Assembly: GCA_038496675.1 (NCBI GenBank)
Contig: CM076663.1
Span: forward strand, 14,131,286 to 14,195,285
Length of the DNA stretch: 64,000 nt
Direction of reading: 5' to 3'
Source: Rachycentron canadum
Lineage: Eukaryota; Chordata; Actinopteri; Carangiformes; Rachycentridae
The translations under genes were made by a program, and so were the position numbers. The number at the start of each line of letters is the position of its first letter. Within the stretch, counting starts at the first letter, position 1. This document shows, piece after piece, positions 49,747-63,400 of this stretch. The notes beneath the pieces are model-generated. The model saw only the letters and a list, made by a program, of their open reading frames with translations, did no database searches and was not told the origin of the DNA.

Positions 49747-51929
49747 TTACCACCACTTCTCAAAGAGGATCCTGTCTTTTGTGAGGCCGAGGTCCATGAG
49801 GGTTTTTGATATTGCTTCGATCATGGGCGGAGGTCCACACAGGTAACACAAAGTCCTCTGTGGGTCCACATGAGCCCGCAACTCCTCCTCTGTGATTCTC
49901 CCGGCTGGGGAGACACAAGGGAAGTCAATCAATTAATCAAGACTCACTGCTGTGGTACCTATTCCCTCCGAGTCGCCCACGTGCAGCTTTGATAGTGTCT
50001 GTTCTACATGATGACACAGATAAATCAACAAAGACAGACTGTGCTACAATCTGACAGTCATTCAATCACCCCAGCAAAACAAAGAAAAGTGTACACGTAG
50101 GTGTGTGTGTGTATGGGTATTACTTACGGTTGATAAATGGCTGGAGGTGTGGGTCAACATCTGTGCTCTGTTGTGTGACATGGAAGTCACAGGAGAACTT
50201 GTCAGGAAACTCCCGACACGCCTCGATGATGGAGCTCTGGGAACACAGGAGGTAGGTGGTGATACATTTGTCAAATCATTACATACCTTCCCTGACATTG
50301 AAGACACTCAGAGTTTAAAAAAAAATTATGATAATTCAGCAAAAACAAAGGCTGACAGTTTCCTAAAATTTGATCTGTCAAAACAGAATACAAGAACACA
50401 CCTTGAAGAGCAGCTCCTGGCTGTTCTTGGCGCTGTAGCATAGGTGAGCTGAGCCTATGTTGTAGTCCCGACTGCCCGAGGCATGGTTAACCCGCAGGAG
50501 GTCAACGGTGTGCAACAGAATGGAGTACAGAGGATTGATCCCCACGCCGCCGGCCACCAGCAGCAAATCTACTGAGGGGTCAGAAAGTGACGGGTCGAAG
50601 AAGAAGTCACCACCAACACGCATGGCCACCTGGGAGCCCACTGTACACTGAGGTGAAAGCGAGGAGAGGAGGCAGCCAAAATATAGACAGACATTAAAAA
50701 AAGAGAGACAGAAAAAAGTCACACTGTGTTAAGAAGGACACTTTGACTCACAACTTTTCAGTGTGTTCAGCGACTCAAATATATAAATTCTATGTCGCGT
50801 ACAGAGTTACTTTAACTACATTCATGATCAGCCTCAGGAAACAGTAAATAGATCAGTATGCATACACACAACAGACCTATGCCAAGGTGAAAGCGATTTC
50901 ACAAATTGCACTGTGAGCGTCTTCAGAAGTGGAAAGGAGCAGTAAACATGCCTTCATCTGCTTTTGTACACTTGCGAGCACACGTGCACACAACAGCACT
51001 CACACTCCTAATCCGCTATCGTGGTCGCAACACTTGTGCCGCCTCACAGAGAGCAGTCTGAGCGCAATATCAAACAAAAGGATCATCAAAAGATCCTAGA
51101 GCTGAGAGCTGTAAGTCTCAGAATACTCAAACACATCACACTGCTCTTTCTGATACTTATTTACACGCAGCGCAGCAGCTCAAAGCTATTTATTAAGAGC
51201 CATCATCAAACACTGCAGCTGCAAACAAACACACATACAAAGAGGGAACGGCAGGCTGAAAGAAAACATTGTTCATATTCACACAACAACTCACGCAGTA
51301 GATTAAAAAAAAAACAACCTAGTTGAACTACGTGTTCTTTGTAGATACAATAGAGTTAAGCTGTTACTGCATATTTTACATGAAAACTCTTCCTATATGC
51401 TTCATACATTTTCATACTTTCACTACCTGGGCAAAATTGCATTTTTTAGGGTGTTCTCTTCTACACCAGCTTCTTTTATAAGTTAAGCTTTACTGTATCA
51501 GACTTATCACCAGAGCAAAATCAACAACTTACTTCAACTAACTCCCGACAGCAGTTACACAATTGAAACACATCAGGGGTCATAAGGCTAAAAAAAAGTA
51601 AAAAAAAGTAAAAGAAAAGCTAATTATGCAAATGAAAGTAATTTCAGTATTGAATGAACTAAATGTTCAATTAGCCTGAATCACAACTTTTTTATTTTGC
51701 CTTTTAGTGCTCCTGCAAGGTCGGACGCAGAGAGAAGACAAAAAGAAACTCATTCTGAAAATATGGTCTGACTTGCCATTTTTCACTTCACTTTTAGACT
51801 TATAATTATGTAGCGGCATTTCATTTTTCTAACCATGACACACCTCCCCTTCTTAACACTGATCCTTTAGCTCCACTCATTTGCTTTCCACATCTCTGCT
51901 CTTGCACTCACACCTTCAAACTGTCATCA

Positions 51930-51984
<55 letters not shown>

Positions 51985-54889
51985 ATTAGACAACCTTGTG
52001 CATGATCAAATCTGCTTTTGGAGAATACTCCTCCTCCAAGGTCTACTCTAACTCTAAATCATTTATCTGGGAAAATGACCACTTAGTATAACATTGCAAG
52101 TAGAATATTTAAATGATAACTATATATCACAGAGAGAGTGATAAGCCCACTCACCATAGTGTGGACCCAGTGTGCTGGTGGGTGCTTGGTGTATTTTACG
52201 GCCAGCTCAACGACCCCTTCCCGCTGCAACAAACCGGGGCTGGAGCACATGGAGAAACCTCCCACCTTCTCCACGCCCGGGATGAAGAAATCAACCCTGC
52301 ACATGCCAACACAAATCATGACAGTCGGATGATCAAGTTTCCCACTGGTTTTAAAAAAAAAAAAAAAAAAAAAGTCTGTTCACTATATCACAATGATACA
52401 AAGCCTAAGGATATGTTGTTTTTTTTAATATAGCTGCATCAAATTGTGTTAAATGTGTATATTATTTATTATTATACCGGCCTGCACATTGTTGTTGAAA
52501 AATCTATAACAATATTTTTTAAACCATAAATACTGTTTGGGCTAGAAATATAGCTGACTTTTCAGATTACTAAACAATAGTTGATTCAAGAGTAAAAAGG
52601 TGCTGAGCTGAGGGTCAAAGTGTGAACGAAGGTAGAGTGGTGACCTCTGACCTCAGCGAAGGGGGCAGAAGTTCCAGAGAGCAAGGAGAACAAAACCAAA
52701 CCAGATGGAAAGTTGCCTGCCAGTTAGTTTTTTTAAAGTGCAGTGACCCAGTCTTACACCTAATGTGGTTGCATATGTTCATCAACAAACAGAGCGGAGT
52801 TCAACCCCCACAAGAAGGAGACAGCAAAGTTAAACAGTTGGGCTAATGTTCCACCAACACAATGACCCACTGTTACACTCGAGAGAGACACTGACTCCAC
52901 AACCCTCAGAGGCATCATAAATATGGATCTGCTGTGAGGATGCACACATATGTTCCACCCACCTCCTCCACCTCCTCCTTCTCCTCCCCCACCTGAGACC
53001 AACGACTAAACAATCCTTTTTCCTCAGAAACAGTGAAACTCAGACATTTCCATCTATTTAAATTCATTATCAGTCGCCGCAGGGGCAACTGGCTGTTGCT
53101 TTCATATCTCACCACCGCCCACCTACAGTATGGGCTCATGTACGTATTCTGCATGTGCACAGTACACTAATTAACACTGGCAACGCAGACTGACAGACGC
53201 AGACTTGAGCAGAAAAGCTCTGGCTCCATCGAAGAAGTACTGAACTTGTTATTATGATTATAAGAGAGTGACTGGAAGTTCTGCTCGAAAGCACACACTC
53301 TATACCGTATCCTCCAGCACAGCTCTGTTAAAGAAATCCCTGTAATGTGATGCCTGATTTCATTTTGATATACCACAGAGCATTATGGTGTTCAAGGTCT
53401 GTCTTTAATTGTCATGTATTCTGTTCTAAATGTACTTGTCTGACAATTGCCACAAATACAAAAGAAATTTCGGATGTGATAATAAACAAAACTAAGACAA
53501 AAGATTTCCCTGTACTAAGCATCAGTCAAACACAAGCTATCATCCTAAGCAAGTCAAAGCTGCGAACGCACATGAAACCCAGGGCTTACAACAGTTCCCT
53601 GGGAACACACAAACCTGAGTTAACGTAATCTTGTGAAGTCCGCAACAGAGATTTGGTTTGTCCTTATATGACAAAGAGTCCTTTAGTTGATGCAGTGCAT
53701 TCCTTTGTCTCCATGTTATCAACAAAAACCTTGAGCAGTGATGTAAGACTGTAAACTGTTTACTGTAAAAGTTTTGTTTAAGAAAAGAAAAGCCAATAGG
53801 CCAGCAGTTGGACAAATCAAGCACAGCACTACCACCTTGTGGCTACTATGAGGATTACAGTCAATTTAGTCTTTTATGCTAATCTGTTTCATGAAGAAAG
53901 TATTAACCCAGTAAATTCTGATTTATACCAAACTGATTAGAGACGCTTAAGGAGGCTGACAGAACGCAGACAGAATAGAGATAAATACCCCAAATTAACC
54001 TTAAATTCTTCTATTTCATTCATTTGTCCCAAGAATTAGTTTAATGAAAACAGATAGTAAAGTCTTCATTTTTCCTGGTCTCTCTGGTGCAATACCAGTA
54101 TAAGTGCCACAACACAATGTAACCTGAGAGAAAATGTTTAACCTCATGTGAGCGTCTACTCACCACTGTCCTGCTTTGAAGTTGAAGTCTGGATGGACAG
54201 CTAATCTGAGACGTTTCACTGTGTCCGACTCATTTATGATTCCACATACTTCAGCTGGATACAGAGCCTGTTAGGAGTTAGCAAATACATGAACTGCCTA
54301 AGGACATGTTGCCAGTATCTGATGCAGTCACAAAGTGGCACAGTCAACACATACAAATCAAGATGAACATTTTTATTACAAAAGATCAACTTACATTTTG
54401 TCTTGAGTTGCTCGCTGTCCTCTCTAGATGGTCCATCTGTCTTTTGGAGGACATGTGTCTTCTAATTAAAAAAAAAAAGAAAAAAGAAAAAGTTTTTGGC
54501 TTGGATGTCAAATATCCCTGTATAGAGTTATTTAAGAGTGACAGCAGTTTTATATGAGGAGAAGTGTTGAAAGCTGATGGACATTGCCCTCACTGTCAGC
54601 AGGCTTGAACTAACTTAAAGGGCCAGTTACCAAACTTACCACCACCAACTATTTCCCTGGATAATGTCAAAATGCAGCTCCCCTGTAGTCAGTCTCCACC
54701 CTGCCTCGGGAGTGAGCGGCCAGGACAGCAAACAACAACAAATAACACAACAAAGCACAGCCAATAAAGTCCACATGAAGCTCACCGAGCGGCTGAGCTG
54801 GGGCCCAGTATCCGGCAGTAGAGACCAGCGGCAGAACAGGCCGGACTGAAGCTTCGGGCCGCGGAGGACAAGAAACACGGGACGTTCAT
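49747..54889 (-). CDS. oxnad1: Oxidoreductase NAD-binding domain-containing protein 1, 309 aa, 7 coding exons
   Basis: Ferredoxin-reductase-like flavoprotein predicted to be mitochondrial; its substrate is unknown. Minus-strand coding exons: 54786-54889, 54395-54461, 54164-54267, 52155-52296, 50402-50647, 50128-50236, 49747-49904. Phases sum to 930 nt including the stop. The first 35 residues (starting MNVPCFLSSAARSF) have Arg, Ser and Ala but no Asp or Glu, as in a mitochondrial presequence. MSSKRQMDHLERTAS follows, matching the vertebrate family. FAD-domain motifs are GQWVDFFIPG and GGFSMCSSP; the NAD-domain motifs are VAGGVGINPLYSIL, CYSAKNSQELLFK, CGPPPM and the terminal EKWW. Length is close to human OXNAD1 (312 aa). 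For the third exon the acceptor at 54268 (AACAG, giving ALYPAEVCG) keeps the frame; the nearer CCAG does not. DPH3, beside OXNAD1 in human, was not found here. Confidence 0.93.
51931..51982. repeat. (CA)n microsatellite in an oxnad1 intron
   Basis: About 26 CA units. Confidence 0.95.
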
Positions 54890-55459
54890 CGCGACCTGCG
54901 TTGGATCAAAGAGGAAGCGGAAAACATCTGGAGTCAGCGGCAGTAATTAACTCTCAGCGTCACATGTGGAAAACACAATGACGTTTGATCTCTTATGATG
55001 CTTGTCCATAGATTAACCTACGCTGTAGACTGAACAGCAGAGCCCCTGAACAATGTGCTGTAGATAAAAGGTCACCTCTCTGAGCGAAGGGGCGCCGCGC
55101 ACCAAACTCCGCTCACAGAATAGTCTAGTTTAACCTTCACATTCACGTCAACTAAAAAGCACCTAAATACGCCAAAACGTGCCTCAAGACCCCGGTGTAG
55201 GCGATAACACTCACTGCTAGCCAATGTAATGTCCTCTGATAAGTGAGATATAGAGGATGAGAGGTGGACCAATCCTAAAAGCCTGCGCATGTTTAGTTGT
55301 AATATTGTGACTATTTTAAACAGAGTTTGGTGTAAACTCTTCCGTCTCGCTGATGCTGTTAGCTTAGTAGCTACAGCTGTTAGCATGCCATAGTCGTTTA
55401 CTGTTTAACCGACTCATTTCACCACAGTAAACAATGAGCCGTGGAGCTGAAGCTCTTAC

Positions 55460-55560
55460 CGAGATAAAGATGACTCTGTTTTTGTTAAACGTGGCTCATG
55501 CTTTCCTCAGGTGTCTGTGGGAAAACCTTAACCTTGGTCATGTTGTGATTACATGACACG
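55460..55560 (-). other. oxnad1: oxnad1 5' untranslated exon (right end approximate)
   Basis: A minus-strand donor (TCTCG|gtaaga) at 55460 pairs with the acceptor (aacgcag) just before GTCGCGATG of the first coding exon (54895). The transcription start is inferred around 55550-55650 in a locally GC-richer stretch. Confidence 0.5.
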
Positions 55561-55649
55561 GCTTACGTCTCTTCTTCGTTGGTGTCGTGCTGCAGTTTGG
55601 CGTCTTCTTCTGCAGAATTGGGCGAGTTGCAGTCAGTTTAATGCAGCAG

Positions 55650-58600
55650 CGCCCTCTTGTGTTAAGTCGGACCGGTCCGCGATCAATTCTTTAATTACAA
55701 AGAAATTCTACATTTTAATTAATAAATTAATATAGCTATTTATTTATTGATTGGAATAGATGTGGTTTTTGAGTTCAAGGCAAAGAAAAAACCCTGTAGT
55801 AAATCATTGTGTATCATTTGTTTTACACTTAATTTTTTTTTGCGATTGTTTTTAATAGCAACTTGGCAATAGTCACATTTCTTAAAAAGATTGAAAGGTA
55901 ACATTACAATTAAAAATACAGAATATAAATAAATAAAACAAGACATAATTATTCAATTAGTTGTGTTGTTTTAAATTACATTGTTTATATCCATGCACAA
56001 AGGTATTGCTTTTGTTACCTAAATAAAGGTAAGCATTTTGTTAACTTGCATGTGAGCATGATGATTTCTCAGAGAGATATATGATGGAATCTAATATGTA
56101 ATCTTTGTGGTGTGGTCAAACAAGATGATTTAAGGCATCAGTCTGAGTCTTTCAGGTTGCAAGGCAGCACGCAGGCCAAGAGAGGGAGAGCGCACACTGA
56201 TTAAACACAGAGTGGTAGTTGGTCTAGCCACGCCAAGCGCACACTGAACTGTCAACATACCCAGCATATGAGATAGGGACGGTTTTATTCTTATGTGTGA
56301 TGACTCCAAACATGAGGACTGTGACCAAAACAATAAATCACTTATTCAAGCAAGCAATCAACCATGACACATATACCTGTGATCCATTTTATTTGATTTA
56401 CTAAAATTAATGTTCTCATTTGAACCAAAAACCAACATAAACAGAGATTTGCTTGCAGTTATAATATCAATTCCCATACATTATATTTTATTGAAATATT
56501 TTCCAGACAAACAAGTTTGCCTGTTAAACATTAAGTGAACATGGACTAGTTAATTATTTGAAGAGTAACAGCAGGTTAATCTTTCGTGTTTTGTATTTTG
56601 GTGAAGGGGCAGCTCTAACAACAAACAAGGCAGAGTCTGCAGCAGAATCCTCTCCCACCCAGACACCCAGTGATAAGGAGAGCCTGTGTCTGTTGAGGAA
56701 GAAATGTTGGATACAGCATGGACACTGGATCAGAAGGGCTTTCAAATGGCATTCCTCATGATTACAGATGACAAGATCCTGGAGTAAAAGCAACATATGT
56801 CTAAGCTTTGTCAGTCTAACAGGGATGTGGTGTGAGAAGACAAAAAATATTCTCTATCTGATTTGTATGAGAAGCTGGAAACTTCTTTGGATAAGAGTTC
56901 CCTGCTGAAGAAACTTCTTACTTTTCCCAGTAGAGACCATGAGTTTGTCACCACCACAGGGGTGAAAAATCTTCAGTCTGTAATTCAAAGTCTCAAACAT
57001 CCTCATCTTTAAGGCTGGTGACTCTGAAACTGAGATGACGGGTAGAGTTGTGAAGAATCCGCCATCCAATGTGTCCTGGTGAAAATTTTTAAAGGTTAAG
57101 ATAAAAACTTCTCCTCTTTGAAAAGGAGATGGCAGAGCACATGTACTACACATGTACTAAGACCTGGAGCAAGAATTAAACTGAGCCAGGAGCTGAGCCA
57201 GATACTCATACTGGGTGAGGCTCTGTCTAACACCTGGCTATCTAGAGAGGGGTGTGGTGGTAGATGTAAGATGGCAACCACAGAAGTCATGAACCATCTC
57301 ACATCAAGGCTGGAGATGAAAATCGATGTTTTCTAACATCTAAACCAAAAGAGAAGAAACTGGGCCAAAGAGTGAGCTCACAGAGCTGGATCTGTGCCTG
57401 CAGGAGGAGTGAAGTCAAGCCAAAAAGAAAAGGGTCATCAATGCATAGATAAAATAGAATGATAGATATAATTACTGTGCCACCTGGAGCAGCATAGCTT
57501 GAAAAAAAGATGAGGAAGAAGAACAAGTTGTTCTCTTGGCTTTGTAAATTGGCCAGGTGGAGTAAAACATAGATGCACAATCCCAAAGCCGGTTCCCCTT
57601 GTTATATTTTGAAGCAGTTTACATGCACAGAATCACTACACTGCTGTGACAAGGAAAGCACCAGATTCTGCTCTGGTTTAAAGTTGCATGGAAGAGAGTC
57701 AGTTTGCGATGACAATTGGCATCATGCAGTGAAGCAATATTGTGGGCCTTAATGAGGAGTAGTGTCTGCTGACACGTATGGCTTTAATCTTACTCTCACC
57801 TTAGGGTGGTGAAACAAGTCATCAAGGTTACAAGTCACAACAACATCTTGAGAGATGGAAAAGTAAAGTCAAGTTTTTTTTTTACTCTATGAAGCTTACA
57901 GAAGCATTTTAAAGCTCCAATAATGTCTTGTGAGAAAATATACAAGTACAACAGGTCAAATTGTCAGTGACATCTGGAAAAAAATTTTTACTTTGAAACT
58001 ACTTCAGGGAGCTTTTAAAGAATTGGTGTTTTTTAGTGGTCAAAATTAATTTAGACCCAAAAAAGATCAGGACAGACTATTTGATGTCTTTCTGGTAGTA
58101 TTTTTCTACTTCTGCAATTCAAAGGAGAATAGTAAAATACAATGGCATAAGCAAAGTGAATGGATTACGACAGGTTGGTTAAGGCCTTCAGACTTTCGGT
58201 TTAAAGTTTAAAGTAATTGGGCAGGTTAAAGATTAAGGTTTGAAATCAATGAAAGATTCCCATAAGTACAGAATCCGAACCTGCTTGTGTGCATAGCTGT
58301 ATTTTTTTTTTATACCTCAGTGTTGTTCTATTTGTCTGTCTGTTATAAGAATAGCTCTTAAGAGTAACACAATAAATACAAAGAAAATAACCAGTAAGCG
58401 TTAGATTCCTTTCTACATTCCTGTGGGTTTCATCTTTAGTGTCTGGAGAGTTAATAACAGCTGGAGCTCAGGTGAGTTTCAGCTGGTTTACTCCCATTAT
58501 GACAACTCTAAAAAGCAACCAGCCAAACAATGTGATCCTCAAATCAAAAAACACAACATAATGAACCAGAAGTAATTTTGAACAACAACAGCACAATTCA

Positions 58601-61600
58601 ACCTGCTCCACCAAAGTACTCTGGACACTAGATAGTAGACTACAATTCTTTCCTCTATTTCTGATCTGTATAACCCTCAGGTCATGAGCTGGAACATACA
58701 CCTTTGTTCATCTGTGAGGTAATCTAATGATTTGTATTGTCTGAGAAATCTGCGTTTGTGTGTCATTACTAACCTTAGTTACATTAGCCACTTACTTCCT
58801 TTGAAAGTTTTTTTGTGTGTGTGTGAGCTGACTCCACCAGTCCAACTGGCTGCCTTCCTGCCTGCACTCTTTCCCAGGGCAAGCACACCTTGGTTTAACC
58901 TGTTGTTCAATACTATACAATGACAAAAAGAGATTTTCAGGTTTATTATTTCACAATAACTTTACTGGACTCATACACACACTGCACATGCATGGAGTAA
59001 ACACATTTCTGTCATTACATAAATAGACATACGTAGACAGGCGTGCATGTTTTGAACAATGTGCGCATCTGAGTAAACAGAAATATTTATACATGGTTGA
59101 ATGAGTCACTTTTGTGCATTTAGTGTGTCAACCTATGACCTTTTTTGAGATTTGATGGTGATTGTGGACATGTGCCCATAACAGTTTAGAGTAGGTCATT
59201 TGTATTTGGAAGCAACCATCCAGGCTGAGAGTTAGTAACTTCTCCATCATGGCTGCATGTGGTCGTCAGGGAGAAAAGGAAGTGTTGATTCATGTGTTTG
59301 TCATGACAAAGTCAACCATTTCCCAGATGGAAACAGATACAGGTGGAGGGATTATTTATGTAATCCCAGTCACTGTTTCAGTATCTCTTGACAACACCAT
59401 TTAGTTTTCTACACACATTCCCCACATACCTCTCGGTCTGAATGGGTAAATAGTTAGATTTTTTTTTATCTTAATGGATGTTTTTATTTATCTGATGTGG
59501 CTGAATTCAATGATCGACTTTCAGTGAGAATGCCTGTCATATTATGGAGATGTGGAGATATTAGAAAGAGAATTAGAGAAGCAAAGCAAACCTGAGAGGT
59601 AATATAACAAGATGACATCCTGTGATTGTGATGTTGTTTAGACCACAATAAGCTGTATCCATGAGGGTTGTTCCTGTGTGGTGAACATGGCAGAACAAGC
59701 TATCTGAAGACATGATCTTGTATTTTATGTATTTCACAGACTAAACAATGAATCTGTTAATTTATTAAAAAAAAAAAATTCTGATTCATCAATAATTTAA
59801 ATAAATGTTAGTTGTGACCCTACAATGTTCATCTTTGTGATGATCTTTATCATCTATAATATATGCAGCTCCACCATACATTGCTTGGTCTGACTATGTA
59901 TTGTATAAATTATAGTGATTAATACATTATTTATATTTTTATATGATATTGTGTCGTGAATTTGTGTTTGTGTTGCGGAGTGAGGATATGACTGGGTTTC
60001 GACTGAGATGGGAGATGGAAGAAGAGGGACTCCCTCAGGTATTCAGGCCACCGCTGCTGAAGGAGAGAGAGAAATGGCAAACATTCCTTTTACCACAACA
60101 ACTTTCACTGTAAACTTCAGAGGAGGGAAACTAAAGGCATTCCCTGATTCCTCCCTCCCCTCTTTGTTTCTGTCTCTATATCTGTATCTGTTGCACAGCC
60201 CAGACTTGGTCTTCCCTCTTGGCATCAACCCACACAGAAATCTTTTGGCCATGGATTACAACATACCAACAGAAACTGAGTTTCTTAGCATAACGTCATG
60301 TCTAGAAGATGTAATCTCCTCAATTACGAGGAGCCAATGACACTTTGAAACTTGGCTTTAACACAAACAAAAGTTTAAGAAAAGACCATTCCATTTCAGC
60401 GTTCAAGGTTCAAGGTTCAAGATAATCTTTATTATCCTCAAGGAAAGATTTGTTGCCCAGTCAGCAGTGAATAAATACTGTAAATACAATAATCACAACA
60501 TCACCAACCTAAACTTAGACAGTTTATACAAAAGACAAAGAGTTATATAAAACTATTAAAAAAAAACAAAGGGTAGCAAGAACAAATGGGTTTTTGATTC
60601 TATTGCATCTGCATCTAGACATAATATATTTGTGACCAGATTGGTGCAATCATGCTGTTTATGACCTCAGATAAAAATTAATAGATCTGAAATAGAGTCA
60701 ACAAATATGTAGTGGACATTGCTAAAACAGAAATATGGCATATGCACACACATGCTGAGAGAATTTGGAGATTTAGGCTGTTTACCCTATCTGTTGTGTG
60801 TGTTTTTTTGTAACGAAGTCTTTTGTCATTTGTATCACAAATCACAAATCATCACTTTCAATAATTTCTCTAATCGAAATACAACTACTTACTTTACCAC
60901 TTTTGAATTAGGGATACTTGCCCAACATTTTCATGGTTAATAAACTGGTGACTACTTAAAAACCTTGGCTGTCTAATGCATTCTGCATGACTCTAACCCT
61001 TTGTCTTTTTAGCTCCTCAGTTCATAGAAATCCCTCCAATGGACCATTTGATCACTCGCTATTCAGAATAGAGCTACAGGGCACAGGAAAGACAATTTCA
61101 TTATTAAACCACTCACTAAATCTGGTGGAAAAGGTATTAAGTGAAGTGTGAATGTCGGTATAAAAACACAATATGGCAATGGTATAAAAATTGCTTCATT
61201 CCAAGTAAAGATCATGTGTTACACTTTCTAAGGTACATTATCAGTACAGCACTCCTAATGTATATAGAGTAAATTTAATTATCATACAGAAATTATGGAT
61301 TGGATTGGACATTACTGGAATGTTACCTAATATGTAAATAGCATTTTACTCTTGTAGCATGTTCAGGTGGAAACAAATAGGCCATAATATGATGCATCGT
61401 ATTTCAGAAATTACAAAATGACCCTGAAATGGAAGAAAGTATACCAAATGACATGAAACGACTACAGTTACATGACTACTTGAATAAATGTACTTTGTTA
61501 TTTTACATTACTGCAGACTTGATGGATTATTGTAATAACCATTATTTAGTATTAGGATATATGACAGCTAATTAGAGAGTGAGAAACTCATGACCCCTTA

Positions 61601-62500
61601 TAATGGTGACAAGTGCTGCTAGTATCTTTTCTCAATCTGGCGACACAAAGGCCACAGCATATATCTAATCTATTGAGCATTAGTAAATCGTTTTTAATTG
61701 TTCATTTATTAGACATTACCTCATGTGGGTGATGTAAAACCTGTGACACGTTTTCTAATGGTACCAATATAATCACAACTGAGTATTGTCTTTCATAAAC
61801 TCTTTCAAAAACTGTGAGTCTATGTATTGGATACGTTTAACTCCACATACACTGGGATGCTGGTGATGAGTCACTTGCTGTATCACCCAAAGACATATGT
61901 GTCATTGATAAGTGACTGTGTCCTGCTCATGTGTAAGGTAATTATTTAAAGTCATGGAGTCAGACAGACTGGCATGAAAAACACGTGAAAGCTTAAAGAA
62001 ACTGACACTGAGACACTTAGTTAAAAGTAGAGTATAGGACACACACAAACATCTGGAAAGACAAGTGAAAATTGGCACCAGGCCAAACTGCTTCCCCTCA
62101 CTTAATATGAATTTACAGCAACAATGACAACAATTGCACATCTAGTGCAGTAATGTCACTACAGGTGACTCCTGACTTGTTCCTGTCGCGTGGCCTCCCC
62201 AACCAACTAAGCAGCTATTTCAAAGGGTCTCATTTTAAAGCATGTAGCCTAAGGTTGGTCATATCAATTAAGACCATCAATATGGCTGAAAACACATCTC
62301 ACTCCCCCATTCAGCTCTTTGACAATTCATTGTTGTCTGAACTGCTAAGATCATTTGGTTCTCTGGCTTGGGTTGGGTTGGGTTCATACAAAGGCCTGTT
62401 TTTTTTCTTAATCCGTGGCCACTGGAGAGGTGTACGCTCCCATGGGGTTTGTTGCCACGCAACCACAAGCCCCACCTACCACTGCAGTAGATTCACCTGA
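55650..62500. other. Intergenic region between oxnad1 and the PRR15-family gene
   Basis: Nearly 7 kb, AT-rich, with no gene I can recognise. Open frames are short and overlap on both strands. 56100-57600 is of somewhat higher complexity but has stops in every frame. 60395-60660 is a repeat. The rest holds short A or T runs and nothing else I can name. Confidence 0.55.
60395..60660. repeat. Teleost interspersed repeat of the AATCTTTATTATCCTCAAGGAAA type
   Basis: It begins with three GTTCAAG units, then ATAATCTTTATTATCCTCAAGG, AAGATTTGTTG and an AT-rich body ending in a stretch around GGGTTTTTGATTCTATTGCATCTGC. I recognise the opening as a common fish dispersed repeat, but cannot name the family with certainty. 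Confidence 0.55.
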
Positions 62501-62504
62501 GCGG

Positions 62505-62516
62505 TGGTCACGTGAC
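62505..62516. promoter_or_regulatory. 12-bp perfect palindrome GGTCACGTGACC (CLEAR/E-box type)
   Basis: The palindrome contains GTCACGTGAC, the core preferred by the MiT/TFE (TFEB, TFE3, MITF) and USF factors. It lies about 115 bp upstream of a TATA-like box and is the strongest transcription-factor site in this promoter. Confidence 0.6.
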
Positions 62517-62619
62517 CGACTCTGAGCTTTCATCCTATCAGGAGTGAGGACAGGTACGTCGAGGCGAGAGTTTCGGAGGCGGAAACCTGCTGGTTCAGTA
62601 GACGAAAGCCGCTCCTCCT

Positions 62620-62625
62620 TATAAA
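62620..62625 (+). promoter_or_regulatory. TATA box candidate of the PRR15-family gene
   Basis: TATAAA in CTTATAAAGTTGG, placing a start at about 62650, 280 bp before the first donor (62933). Confidence 0.5.
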
Positions 62626-62649
62626 GTTGGCAATTGATTTGTACTTTCC

Positions 62650-62933
62650 TGGAGAGTTGCCGAAGGAGACAGGAGATATTTGAGTCGAAGATAAGAGGCC
62701 AAATCAAAGTTTTCAGAGCTGGGAGATATGAGGAGTCGGGACACCGGAGTCGTGCGTAAAATGGATACTGGTTCGACCCTTTGAGGGACTGTCACAGTTG
62801 TTGTGCTGCACCACTGAAGAAAAAGAGGACGAGACGGAATTGTCCTGTGGATTTACATCCCAGCACTTTAAGACACTGTGACATTTACTTTTAGCTTCAG
62901 TCCAAAGTGTCCACACCACCTGCTGCAGCTCAG
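62650..62933 (+). other. 5' untranslated exon of the PRR15-family gene (left end approximate)
   Basis: Ends at a good donor, GCTCAG|gtaagt, at 62933/62934. The matching acceptor is most likely near 63380-63394 (gttatag or cctttag), just before the ATG exon. The intron is about 450 bp. Confidence 0.6.
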
Positions 62934-63400
62934 GTAAGTTTTTGAGCTTCTTTTTTTTTTTTTTTTTTGCTCATTGTTCACCTGTGAATCACGGCTTGGG
63001 TTTGTGCTTCTGTTCTCACGACTCATTAAACCAAACCAGTTTTACAAAAAAGGTAGACATGGTTACACTGGTTATTTATTTATTTTAGTTGGCTGACGAA
63101 TCGAAAATGGTTATGAGGGACATGGAATTAAAAAAAGATTTTATAATTGACACAGTTTCAATTTTAATTAGTGCAGGTCATCATATCCAGACATATGAAG
63201 AGATGAAGTGCAATGATGATTCAGCATGTTTTTAAAAATATATACAATTGATGCTCAGCTAATTCTAAGGCCAAATTGTTAATTGTAAAATAATTATCAT
63301 CATCATTATCATCAGTTATACTAATATTGGTGTTTGGATACATAGAGCTGAATACTTACTTTTTCTGTTCCCTGTTATAGTTTCCTCCTTTAGGTCAAAG

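Noticed and set aside
56554..57586. Possible decayed gene or transposon, suggested by several medium open frames with hydrophobic stretches
   Set aside because: Stops in all frames, and no motif matched a family I know. It could be an old repeat, but I cannot support a call.
60008..60340. 110-aa plus-strand open frame in the intergenic region
   Set aside because: No recognisable motif, no clear splice or promoter context, and an opposing frame of similar quality; the length is plausible by chance.
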